In this document: piece after piece, positions 22,031 through 33,958 of the stretch | Position numbering within the stretch: the first letter of the stretch is position 1 | Layout: each line of letters starts with the position of its first letter | Assembly: GCA_964030785.1 (NCBI GenBank) | Contig: OZ034979.1 | Location: 37,809,984-37,873,983, forward strand | Direction of reading: 5' to 3' | Length of the DNA: 64,000 nt | DNA from: Siderastrea siderea | Lineage: Eukaryota > Cnidaria > Anthozoa > Scleractinia > Rhizangiidae | Position numbers and translations under genes: made by a program | Notes under the pieces: model-generated | Told to the model about the DNA's origin: nothing | The model's database searches: none | The model's input: only the letters and a program-made list of their open reading frames with translations

Positions 22031-24560
22031 GGGGCCGTGGATAAATTTCGCGAGTCTGTTGTGCCCTGCGGGTTCTTAAAATTTAAGTGACAAAACTACG
22101 GCAATTCTGGAAATATTCATTGAGGAAACAATCGGTAATCTGTAAGTTTTGACTTTAATTGGACTGAACTTCTCAGAAACCAACTGCGAGGGAAAAAGTA
22201 GAGGTTATTTGTTTTTAATAGTTTGACAGCGAATACTTTTGAACGGCGAGAATCTGAGTTGCTGATTTACCGTCTGTACAAAACCAAAGGAATGAACTGA
22301 TGACTTTCCACGAACTCGGAGAAGCAATTCAGTGGATTTGAGCACTTCTTCGAATGAAATAAAGGTCAGTTTTATACAAATTTGCTTCCAAGTTTACTTT
22401 CGTTAAACAAGTTTGCTGTGCGTGTTTTGAACTGCATTTGTGAAGCCATGCTCGATTCAATGAATTTGCCGGATGAAACCTTTGTCGATCGATTCGTTTT
22501 GATACTTTTTCAGATAATAATTCAGAGACTGGTAAATTTTGCTGTCGGTTACAAATACACAAATTTGCCAAAGCGTGGCAAAAACCTTTTTGTTTTTCAT
22601 TATTTCCCTCAGCGCTCAAGTTATGCCGAGTTGTGTTTTTCATTCAGCGCGTGTCTTTCTTTTGCTTTTTTTTCTCGGGCTTAAGAGATAGCCAAACCCC
22701 AAAACAAAATTTGGCAAATTTTTCTCCATTTCCTTCATGTTTGTACTCGAAATTACTTTATGAGTCTTGCGAAAGCATTGAGATGTTTTCGAATTGTACC
22801 CGGAAACACAGAAAGCGTGACGTCACAACCGTGTTTACATACTCTCATCTAAACACACCTATCGACCAATGAGATGAGAGCGCGTAATACCTCAGATAAG
22901 TTATAATCCTCGGATACATCTCGGATACATGATGTGCTGATAACTATAACAACTGCTTCAGCAATGCGGCACCCAACTGTGTTAAACCTTATTTCTGTTA
23001 GGACCTCGGAATATGCATTAAAAGGTAGGAATATTTTGGTTTTCCCAAAAGTTAAAACGACCAAGTACGGTCTTAGTCCGCCGTCAAACAATGGAATGCA
23101 TGACATTAGGAACACGAGGCTGTAATCACGAAGCCCTCCTAAAATAAGATGTGTCCTAGGCATTGTCGGAATACCGAAGCCTTTTGTCAAGAAACAATAG
23201 TTAGGATTCACCGTGACTTAGGACAGCTTTGTGATATCCTGCCCCTGGCTGGTGGCATGGAATCTCTAAGGAAAACAAGACAACAAGAATTTTGTTTTTC
23301 TTGTAAGATTTTTTGTGATCATATATAGTTTGTAGAATAATTGTCTTACGCCTAATATTAATTCAACTCTTTCCTATATTTTTTGGAATTTGTATTGTTT
23401 TACATTTAACCCATATTTTTTAGATTTTTAAGCGTATTTTACTTAGTTGAGTGCCTGACAACTACCTATGTATCTAAGCGTATTCGTCACTTTCAATAAA
23501 GCCTGTCTGTCTGTATGTTTGTATGTGTTGTTTCTGTGAGTTCGCGGGTATCGAAATCTGGGGAGGGTAACAACTACAGTACTAAGATCCGGGGGCTGGG
23601 GCTGGGAATGTTTTTCTCGCCCCCTCCCGTAGTTTATAACTCTCCACAGATTTCCCTCGTTACAAGATCGAGGCCGCTTTCGATCTCGGAAAACAGGATC
23701 TCGATCTCGTCTGTCAGAGGCCCCTGATCTCGTTCAAAACGACCAAGAAATTCAATCTTAAAGCGGTACAAAGCGAGCACGTTTTCGCTCTCGGCCAATA
23801 GGATGATGGCCGTTTTTGATCTCGGCGAACTCACCCCCACCCCCCCCCCCCCCAAAAAAAAAGAGTAAGCAGTCCATCAGTATGTGTGTGCAAGTAGCAT
23901 TTTTATCTCGGGGCTGCTATAGCAACTACAAAATATTGTAGCGGCGTAGAGCACATTCCTGTGGTTATTTTCGTGAGCTCTCGTGTAGATTCGCTAATGT
24001 TCGAGAGATCTTCGGTATTCTCGAGAGGGGAACTTCGCCGAATCATCGGGCTATGTCGCAGATATTTTCGTTATTTTTAGGCCTTGATGCATCAGATAAC
24101 TGCTTCATGCTAACTTGTATTGTTCATCGATGACTTCACGTTCAGTAAAATTCAATATGTTGCAGCAAACTGTTACTGAGAAATAGCGTTGGATCACAGC
24201 GAACAGCGATGTGTTGTTAGAAGAAGTTTTTGTCAAGAACAAATCGTGCCTTCTGTTTTTGTTTGGTTTTGTTGCAACCCGCGTATAAGAAGAACCTGCA
24301 TTTTCCCAAGTTCCTGTGGTGTAACGTAAGTGTTTTACTTATTTTTTTATTCATTTTCATCTACTTATTTGTTTATTTGTATCTGTGTAGTATAATTGAA
24401 TTGTAAATGTTTTGAAAACCAAATAAACGTCATTAAAAAATTTCCAAGTTAGCCTTAAAAGGTTCTTATATAATTGGTGTTTACTGGGAAATTACGGAAT
24501 TAAATAATCATCTCTTTCTAATAATACAAAAGCCCCTTCCCATCAAACAAAAATATAAAC
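22031..24560. other. Unassigned; repeat traces
   Basis: Open frames here are short and overlap on both strands. A stretch ending in CAATAAAGCCTGTCTGTCTG near 23497-23515 looks like a LINE or SINE 3' tail. A poly-C tract lies at about 23836-23853. No gene recognised. Confidence 0.35.
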
Positions 24561-24564
24561 TTAA

Positions 24565-24830
24565 AACGGATATATTGCCATGGAAAGGGGATTTGGGGCG
24601 GATTAAGTCCGACTGGATGTTGAGGCTTGACTTTTTTCTCTCGGATCCACAACATTTCGAAGATTTAAAAGTCAAGCAATCAGGTTGCCGATGGCGCAAA
24701 TATGGTGATCGTTTCTTAGATGTCTTCCGATGTCAGAGAATCGGTGCTTATCAACGCGCTGATGTAAATGACGGCTGGTGTAGCCGACGTATTCTGCATC
24801 GCACAGATCACACATAGAACTATACACATG
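24565..24830 (-). pseudogene. Penelope-like GIY-YIG endonuclease fragment
   Basis: On the minus strand from about 24827 the sequence reads VYSSMCDLCDAEYVGYTSRH followed by LHQRVDKHRFSDIGRHL. The VY(x)..YVGYT spacing and the CDLCDAEYVGYT phrase are those of the GIY-YIG endonuclease at the C terminus of Penelope-like retroelements. The frame then breaks at a TGA; one frame over it continues with C-terminal-like sequence (KSSLNIQSDLIRPK). No reverse transcriptase part is visible nearby, so this is a truncated, frameshifted copy. Confidence 0.65.
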
Positions 24831-24839
24831 ATGACACAA

Positions 24840-27800
24840 ATGATGACACCCAAACGTTGCTCCGTTTTTCGCTTATTCTTCTTTTTAATTGTAAATCAAG
24901 TGAGTCCCGTAGTTATTGAATGTCACCCTAAATACGAATTATAGAGTCCTACATGAGCTTGCTTCTGTTCTTTTTCTATGCGGGACTTCAGAGAGGCACA
25001 AGGGATCATGGGAAGTATCGAGCCTTCTCCATGTGCCTTGCGATCTTTGTGAAGCTTTTCCACGAGCCTTAGCTCTTGTACTAAAATCCTCAGAACCGCC
25101 TAGCTACGAGGCATGTATGCAGGTTCATAAGCTCACAGCGCGTCGAGTTAGCTGGTGATTCATTATGACTAGATGGAGCGGAACAAGGGTAATTAAAACC
25201 ATAAGCTGCAAGAGGTATACTACACCTGCTCGGCAGTACGCCCAATAACTTACGCACGTGCACAGACATACTTGACAGTGGCAGCCATAGACAGCCATGC
25301 CGCTGGCATATCGGTTGATAATTGCAGGAGGCTGAAGGATTGTCCGCAAAATGAAAAATTGGACAAAAAGCAGAGTTTCGATGGTAACTTTGATATTTTC
25401 AGGATAATCTCTTAGCCAAGACAGAATCACATAAGAAGTCCGTCTTATGGACTTCTGGCCATTGGCGTTAGCCTTAGCCTCCCACGCAGACGTTCCTAGG
25501 GCTTCGTCAGGCGTTCGAACGCGTTGCGAGGTCCTCGGAACGTCTGCGAGGGAGGCTACGTTATCCTCTATTAGTATAATTTTAACGCTATACACATTGC
25601 GCTACCCGGTGAATATAATATTTCAAGGCACGGCTGCTAAGCTAAGTTAAATTTTTCGTGTGTTGTTTGTCTAGTTTTAGCCCCTTTTTTACTTTTTGAT
25701 GTCCACAACTCAAAATTATACTAAAACAAACCAGAAAGGGTTATTTGCTGAATAAGCACGGGCGCGCTTTATCGCTGTAAGTAGAATTAAACCAGATCTT
25801 AAAGAGTTGACTGTCACAAGTATTATTTTTCCACAGGGACACTTGATGTTTGCGCGCCTGGGTGTCCTGTGGTTACTTCCGCTTTGTATTCATAAGTTTC
25901 AGGATCCGTTGAAGAGAGCAAGGTAAGTTTAGTGTCGAATCTCGAAGTAGTCAGCCTCTTTAGATAACATTTCTCGACGTTTTAGTAAGCACGTACGTTT
26001 GCAAACGACCATTTTAGTGGAATCTATGAGGATCACATCGTTAAGTTAAAACTTATCGTTTCAACAGCACACTCATATCGATCACGCATCGACGACTTCA
26101 TCGACTTCTTTGACAAACAGTCCAATCGACAGACTTTTAGCCAAAACTGTTTTGCAGAGGGTCTTAAACGCTTATCTAAACATACAAAAAGTTTCTTGCT
26201 TTTATCTTGAGAAAGCCACATTTGAAAGAGAAAAGTGAAAAAGAGAATTTTTAAGGCATAAGTCTGGCTGCGGACACACTCAGAAAACTGACTGAGCTGT
26301 CTGGCGGACAACATGAACTTTAATCAAGCGGGAAGACCACTTCCACCTTAATTTGCAATGAAATCAAACTAAAGAAGTCTTATCAGTGTAGCTTTTATTC
26401 ACTGGAAAACACAGTGGCGTCTTTCTAACTCTCTTCTGAAAACTTGTTTATGGCAACAGCCACAACTTAATATTTGGCACTCGCTACATTTGCATTTGTT
26501 TGAATTTGTTTCACAACAGTGGACATCTCCTAAATTTGCCTTTATCCGACTTAAAACTGAAAACCTAACTCCAAGTTTCTATAGTTTATATCCGGGAGCA
26601 CTAGTAAACTGTTTCCAATAGCAGTCGCTTTTTGCGAATAGAGATTCATTACAACTTCACGCCGATTTAAGTGTGTACCCCAAATTTTGGGGTCGTTAAG
26701 TATTCATATATTCAAGCTATTGTTCTTTCTCATTACTCATTCATGCCGAGTATTTGCCGACCAAGCGGCACATTTCGCCGAGCGTAAATTCTTTGATGTA
26801 GGTGAGAAGTATTTCTTTTGTTTTCAACCGGTACTGGGAATAAAACCCCCAAGACAAATCTATTGTGCCGCTTGATCTATTGCCACTCAACGTAAAATTA
26901 AAATTCACGGCAGGGAAAGACAACAAATCACAGACGATGAAATATTTTTTAAGCAAAAGAACGAATTTACAAATGTTTAAGTTACTTTAAAATTCGCACA
27001 CAATTAGCGAGCGCTTTCAAGAAGCGAATTCTTCTAGCAACTACAACTGTTGCTGAATGGTGTGCAATGAATCAAAATATTCTCTAAGATCGATTTATGA
27101 AAATGTGCTGCTTTTGAATCATAACAATGATCTCTTCGTTCAAGTTTGATTCAAATGCGCGCTTAATGTTGAAGTTATCTTAAACCACGTAAACAAGTTA
27201 TCAAAATCACGAAAGTATTCAAGGTCATGTTTATGTTTCTGTCACGCTATGTTCTATTTAAACACCCTTTGGTCAATTTGTCTCCTTTCCCTGTTGTTAT
27301 TTTCTGCGGACTCCTTTCTATTGTGTTTGATTTATTCACTACGTCTCAAAATACTGCATGCAGGCGCAGCTCGACAGCTTCGTTGAACATGGCGTGGATA
27401 AGAAATGCTTTCGAGTGGTACCGTTATATGGACTTATATCATAGAAATCCAAGGCGAGTGACAGTCTCTTCACTCAGTTTTCTCAGCCAAAAATTTCCAG
27501 GCTGAGCCAAGACATTTAGTCCCTAAAGCTGCCGCAGGTTGTCTAGTCGTGTCTAATGGAGCGATAAGGATCATTTTCTGAAATTTTGAAAAGAATGCTG
27601 CTAAGACTTAAGGAGCGAAAGCGTTTTACCTATACCTCAATACATTTCTGGTTCAGACAAACGGTGTAGTACTGCCAAGTCGCATAACTCTTCTTACTTG
27701 CCTTCAAATGTAACTGATCGTGGAGGAGGCGATTCCGAGACAAAATTACGAACTGTTAAAATTGTCGAAGAAAACATAGTTAGTCCCCTCTACTAACTAT

Positions 27801-28540
27801 GAGGAAAAGATATGAGTTAAAATGGCGGCCAAGAACTTGACTGTATTCTTATTATCTGTATTCTTCTTGTGATAGAAAAATTCACAATGACTTATTTAAT
27901 AAGAGACACACAGTAAGTAAGCACTCGGATACCGTAGATATATAAGACATTTTTTGCTCGCATTCGCGGAGCGTTCGGTCGAAGACCTGATCAATAAATA
28001 GCGAAGCAACCAAGGCGGCGTCACACTTGATGCCCACGCCCCAACACGAAATTGTGGGTCTGTTCACATTTGGTGTCTAGGGACCCACTTCTCCGGAAGA
28101 TAAATTTTTAAACTATACATTTTTATGGAACACATAACTTATTTGAAAAAAAGTGTTTTGCCCGGTTTGGTATCGGGAGTTTTGAGAAACGGGCCCTTGA
28201 ACCCTTTCAGTACCATGTTGGTAACGCGGCTGGCTGTGCAGTGACGAAAATTGTGTACCGAGTAAGACTGGTTAAGCGCCAGAATACAAGGTCAGGGTCG
28301 GCCTGCAAGGTCTCAACCTTAAAATAGATGCTCAAACCCCGGGCTCAAGAGCACAAAGAGCTTGTGTTCTCTTTGTTTGGGCACCGTGCAAGTATGACAC
28401 CGCAGAAGTTCACGCGCGGCCCGGGCGCATTCAACAAAATTCTTCTGGCACCCCAGGTGACACTTGGACTTTTAAATTGGACATCCTACCATTTATGAAT
28501 TAGGTAAACAATCTGAGTTTAACGTTCGACGTTTTTTTTT
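24840..28540. other. Unassigned stretch between repeats and HEPN-ApoL copy 2
   Basis: Only short open frames. One inverted repeat at 25475-25558 is listed separately. I recognise no exon. Confidence 0.35.
25475..25558. repeat. 84-bp inverted-repeat element
   Basis: TAGCCTCCCACGCAGACGTTCC-type left arm (25475-25496) pairs with the right arm 25537-25558 with one mismatch. It looks like a very short MITE. Confidence 0.65.
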
Positions 28541-28595
28541 TTAGGAATTTAAAGCTAGTATGTTCAAACACTGAGTGGCAGTGTAATCCAATTCC

Positions 28596-30814
28596 ATGGC
28601 CTCAGGAGAAGCTTTACGGTCGACAAACGAAAAGGCCAATTTTCAGAGGTTAACAAGGCTGCTGATGCGCGCAGGCGTGACGCTTTTAAGGGGTAAGTTC
28701 GACTCCATTTACCCCCCGAGTTATCTTCCCATCAAGCTTAGTGACCCTGCAGTACAAACACAGCTGAGGAGCGCGAGACTTACCAGACCCGAGTGGAATT
28801 GTTTGTACCCGTCCCCAGGGGTGTACGGAAAGTCGACCGACTTCGATATCACGTTAACTTTTAGGTTGCTCAGAACTATATGTAACCTCGCCCCTCCTCC
28901 CACCGGATGGGATAGTCTGCCAAGTAACACAGACAACAGTTTTGAAGCAGATTTAGTGCGAATAAAGTATTATCGTAATGAAGTTTATGGCCACAGCAAG
29001 ACGTTGGAAGTATCTGAAGCCGAATTTGTTAATCTCTGGAGTAAAATCTGCGAGGCATTGTTGAGGATTGCTGCAAGCATCAGTGATAGAAAAAGAGCCG
29101 AGTGGAAAATGGTCATTGATCAATTCTTGTTTGATCCTCTGACGCCAGGGGAGGAAAGATGTGTTGAAGAACTTCATCAGTGGTACAAGCAAGACATGGA
29201 TGTTAAAAAAGAGTTGGAGAAAATGGGTGAAACATACCAAGCTGGAATAATAACATTGAATGAAAATATACAAGGAGGCCATGAAAGACTCCTTCAGGAG
29301 ATCCAAGCCTTGCGGGAAGACGTGAAACAGTACAAGAATCTTGTGCAAGTGTTGGATAACACCGTCAGAAATCTCCTACTAAAAGGTACCAAGAAAATTA
29401 AAACTGTGACAATTTTTTGACTAAATGTTAAGAGTAAAGGGTAGAAAATTCGTGTTAGAAGCCTTTTCTTAGTCTTTGTTAGTGGTTACAGGACGTAGGT
29501 CGCGGGGAATACTCTCAGAGGACGGAAAAAAATTGTAATAAATAAAAAATTAAAAGAGGAAAACCAATTAGTCTGTTGCACTACCATTTTAATTCTCACG
29601 TGATAGGCTGAACCATCCAAGTTAACCGGTCTCGATTTTTTTATTTTCTTTCAGTGACCGATCCACCAGTAGAAAACAAGGACGATAGAGGTGAACTGCC
29701 TGACGAAAACCAGAACTCGTTTATAGAGAACCAAATCACGGAGCAGTTTGGACATTTACGTACACTTAGTGTGGATTTACAGCATGCTTTCCACCAGTGG
29801 ATAACAATGAGAGCGAGCACTATGGAACGGCTACAGAAACTAGCAACAGAACTTCATGAAGCTCACTCTACGGGCAATGTTGCAGCCGTTACAGGAGCTT
29901 CCATCTGTACCACAGGAGGGATCCTGTCGATAGCAGGCCTCATTGCTACACCCTTCACATTTGGGGCTGGGTTTCTACTGTCGATTGCCGGAGTCGGGAT
30001 TGGTGGCGCGGGTGGGGTCATTTTAGCGGGGTCCAAAGCGATTGAGATGATCAGTGTGATGGAGGGATTGGACGAGGTGGTGGGGGCAATAATCAAGGAT
30101 CGTAAGGCTTGCACAGAACTGCAAAAGGAGTTAGACTCCCTGGAGAATTTTGTCTTTGGACTGGCAGAGTTCCTCAAACCCCTGCATGCTGATCCGATGC
30201 TGCTCAGGCCTTTAGAAAGTAATGGCTTTGAGTTCCTTCGAGAGAAGATATTTTCAGAAGATTTCCGCTCTTCAATGAAAGAAAGAGTAGAAACTGGTGC
30301 CAAGTTTTTCCGAGGTGTCACTTCTGTTGCTGCAATAAGCGCTTCAGCGGCCGTGGGTCCTGTCATAAGTGCAGTTCTACTACCCCTAGATATAACTTTG
30401 CTGGTACAATTATCTTTGGAGCTGCTTGATGGATCTACGCTCAAGGTTGTGGAGCGTATTAAGGAGATTCTGAACGGACTGGAATGCCCAGACGAGGAAG
30501 AGATACAAGGTTTGGTGGAGAGCTTCATTGATGAAAAATTCACCGAGGCTTATAATGAAATAGATTACGATAAACAAGGAGAAGACCGGGCTAATGATGA
30601 AGAGGGTGATGATTTTGGCGGTGGTGCCCAATACGATGAAGAAGAATCACTAGCAATGTCCGAAAAACCAAGATTACTCCCAGAAGAAATAGATTGCGGT
30701 AAACAAGGAGAAGACCAGGCTGATGATGAAGACGATGACGATTTTGACGATGGTGCCCAATACGATGATGAAACGTCAATAGTAATGGCCGAAAAACAAA
30801 GATTACTTCCGTAA
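28596..30814 (+). CDS. HEPN (DZIP3-type) - ApoL-like fusion protein, copy 2
   Basis: Two coding exons, 28596-29385 and 29655-30814, join in phase 1 (GT at 29386, AG at 29653-29654) to 649 codons plus stop. The HEPN exon is the same length as in copy 1 (790 nt) and keeps RNEVYGH at 127-133. Exon 2 has a helical lead-in, a glycine-rich hydrophobic hairpin at about residues 338-392 (GGILSIAGLIATPFTFGAGF, then GVGIGGAGGVILAG) typical of apolipoprotein-L-like membrane-inserting regions, a second hydrophobic stretch at about 484-514 (VAAISASAAVGPVISAVLLP), and an acidic tail. The tail is a 43-residue tandem duplication (565-607 and 608-649), each unit ending in a dileucine signal (EKPRLLP, EKQRLLP). 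The 5' leader has the same TTTTTTAG|GAATT acceptor as copy 1 (AG at 28543-28544). Likely cytosolic HEPN attached to an internal membrane; target unknown. Confidence 0.85.
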
Positions 30815-33280
30815 GAAACTTAGAAACAAAAAAAAAAAAATGGGAAAAAGGATAAAACAAGAACTCGAGATTAACTGAAAACTATCCAAATTTCTGCTTT
30901 TATTGAGTGTCACTAGTTAGATTGGTAGACTGCATAAAATTACTATTTTTCTTGTAAATTTTACTCGTTCCAAGAAAGTGCGTCCTAAATCGAACCTTAA
31001 GTCAAGTTTTCATTAACGCTTTCATTTTTAGACATAAAGTATGAACCTGAGCCGATGAAAAATGACCTCTTCACAGCCGTCAAAAGCACGACGCATGCGC
31101 AGTGCACGTCATAATTTTCTAAAGAAGACTACAGACAAATGTCGAAAGTATTCTTTTTATGCAAATTTTCTCGACTCGAGGTCCGTTTTCACGCTCGTAA
31201 ACTGACTAAAACGTTAAGGTTAAGAAAAACCGGAAGTGACGCAGGTTTTCAGTTGCGTTTGACCGCTGTGAAGACGTCATCAAGGAGTTGCAACTTGCAA
31301 CCCGACCCAAGTTTGCATTGACATGTCTCTTTTTTACAACGCGGGTCCACCCATGAGTCCGTTTGACGTCACTGTGATAGGCAAGTGACATTTCCAAGCC
31401 CTGCATTGACTTACGTCCCTGTTTGGCCTGGATCGACACTGTTGGAGTAATGCCAATGGTTCTGATTGGTTCCAATTTGATTTAAATGTATATTAACTAA
31501 TCGTATGCATTATCCATTTGAAAAGTGCAGCATAATTTGTTTGGAATGTTTTCGACCGTTTCCCAGACGTCGTTTTGCTGGAGAATGCAGTTTCATCACG
31601 AGACGATGTGACGTCTAGGAAAAGCGCAGGAAAGTATAAACAGATAGGAAACGCGCAGGGAATGAGTGTGATATGCGGTGGGAAGGAATACCTCCCCAAG
31701 GGGCCTCCCGGAAAACTCATGCCCTAGAGCGCTACAAGGGCTAAGAAATAGTTAGACAAAGTTACTGGTTTAAGGAAACAACAAGATGGAAGAGACCAGG
31801 CATGAACAATTAACTTTCAACTCAACAAAGAATTACATGTTGGTAGTACCAGCGGATAGCATGAACATGCACGACCTAACTATACAAAATGTACTACACA
31901 ATGTAAGGTATGTCAAATTTGGAATAACCTTTCTGGTTGCAGAAATTTTACAATCCATAACGTTTTGCAGTTTTAGAAAGAAGTTAAACAGTATCAACTA
32001 AAAGGGACAGAAATAACCAGTGAATAGAAAATATGTTCTGACGCAAAAATACATTATATTGATCAGTAGCATCTAGAAACAAGATACAAAGCTATATTGT
32101 GAAATGTGGATAATTCAGCAGTAAATAATTTTTGTAACAGGTGTTTAAGTTGTAATATGGTTTGTAGAGAGCTGTTGCTCCATGATAACAAGCTTATGTA
32201 ACAAGTACAAAGCAGTTGTAAAATTAAATTGAACGTTGGCCGCCAATCACAAGGTGTCTCCACTATATCAGTACTGACTGAAAAGGATTCAGTAATAGCT
32301 GAAGAGGACGTTTATGTGTGTCACAAAGGCTTGTATTAGTAAAGAAAAAACGTCTCTGTAGTCGGTTGATCACATCATTTAATGAACAACAAAGTGAAAA
32401 TATCGGGACTTATCCTTTAAACAGCTGCATTTCTTACTAGAAAAAATGTATTTTAGTCTCCAGAACAATTCAAAGGGACTACGTCACTAGGATTTTGGGT
32501 TTCCGTGTCAACAACTGTGCTTGCAGCAGGAGAAAGTATCAATAACGGTGCTTAAATAACGTGTAAATAATTTCGCTGATACAAGAAATGCTCCCGGAAC
32601 ACAAAGAGCAAGATATCTAGTCGATGATTAGCAAGGAAAGAGCAAACCATAGTTTTCTTGATTATGTCCAGGGACAATAAAAAAAAACTTTAAAAAGGCT
32701 GGCCAGGCGTTTTCAAGTTGTAATCCGTTCCCTTCCTGACCAGTAGCCAAAGACACCTAACCCTTTAAGCCCTGATATAAAAATGCAGATTCTCCTTAAT
32801 GTTCTCCATACATTTGGCATGGAACTAGTAAGGAGAATTTGTCTAAATATAAAGACATCTTATCCTTTGTGATCACTTCCTTTATTCTCTTCACCTGAAT
32901 GTCGAACAAGTAGTGATAATGTTAGGAGAAATTTCATTTTCGTCACTGTTAGGGCTTACAAACGGTTAAAAATAATTATTGTTTCAGACTGACTAACATA
33001 GCAACTTGTAACAAAACTGGACAACTATTTTTAGGTTTCTACTAAAGCAAACATGTTTTTCGGGTTTTGAAAGTGATAGTTGCTGACATAGGCTCAACCT
33101 AACATAACTTTTGCAAATCTATTAAAGCTTGAAATGACGAAGTAATAAGTACAAGCAAACTGCGTATCTAATCCACTAATTCTTACATATGGACATTAAA
33201 ATACAGAGAAATCTTACATAAAAAGGGGAAAATAAACCACCTGAACTATTGTCATTTATAGCCACAGTTTTCATTTCTTG
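30815..33280. other. Intergenic, no gene recognised
   Basis: AT-rich sequence between HEPN-ApoL copy 2 and the 3' end of the SLC4 gene. Open frames are short and without known motifs. Confidence 0.4.
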
Positions 33281-33284
33281 TATA

Positions 33285-33742
33285 CCGTAAATGATCTCTT
33301 AGACGCCCATTCTCTAATAAACGCCCCTCTGAAAAAGGCATTTTCAGGTAAACGCCCCTCTCTAATGAACGCGCCTTATCCAATAAACGCCCCTGTCTAG
33401 TAAACACCTTTTGCGATTGGAAGGTTGAATTAGAGGCGCTAATCGGATGAACCATCCTAACATTCATCCCAGTATTGACAAAGACAGTGAAATTAACCGT
33501 AATAAACGATGATTTGGTGCTATGGATATCGAGAACTACCCGACGTTTTAATGTGGAGTTTTTCACTTTCATTCATTGTATAGCAGCCTTTGAATTTAAG
33601 AAAAGTTGAACCTTTGTTTCTGAATACTTGTTTGGGAAAACATAATAAACGCCTCTCTCTATTTAACTACCCGTATCTCATAAACGCCCAGAAAATACCG
33701 AAAATTTAATAGACGCCCGGGCGTGTCTTAGATCATTGACGG
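33285..33742. mobile_element. TA-flanked MITE with AAACGCCCCTC repeats
   Basis: Ends read CCGTAAATGATC and, inward from the right, CCGTCAATGATC, with TA outside both (33283-33284, 33743-33744), as for Tc1/mariner-type MITEs. The interior repeats the phrase TAAACGCCCCTCT several times. Non-coding. Located just beyond the SLC4 stop codon, so it may lie in the 3' untranslated region or flank. Confidence 0.65.
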
Positions 33743-33958
33743 TAAACGAAACGCTCAAAATGGTCAATACTTTTATGTCCACAAATTCTGCTCAAAAGTT
33801 TCAGTTCACATCAGTGAGTAACATCTTGGGTGATGTAGTTGAATAAAAACTTTCATGAGTCACCTCTTCAATTTAAGTGAAGGTCACACTCGTCACACAA
33901 GGCAAGTCACGTAACACGAGTCACGCAATGTGAGTAACGTAACTGTCTGCAGAGAACT

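Noticed and set aside
29863..30543. 226-codon minus-strand frame opposite HEPN-ApoL copy 2
   Set aside because: It is the shadow of the plus-strand exon; the plus frame has paralogue support and correct splice phase.
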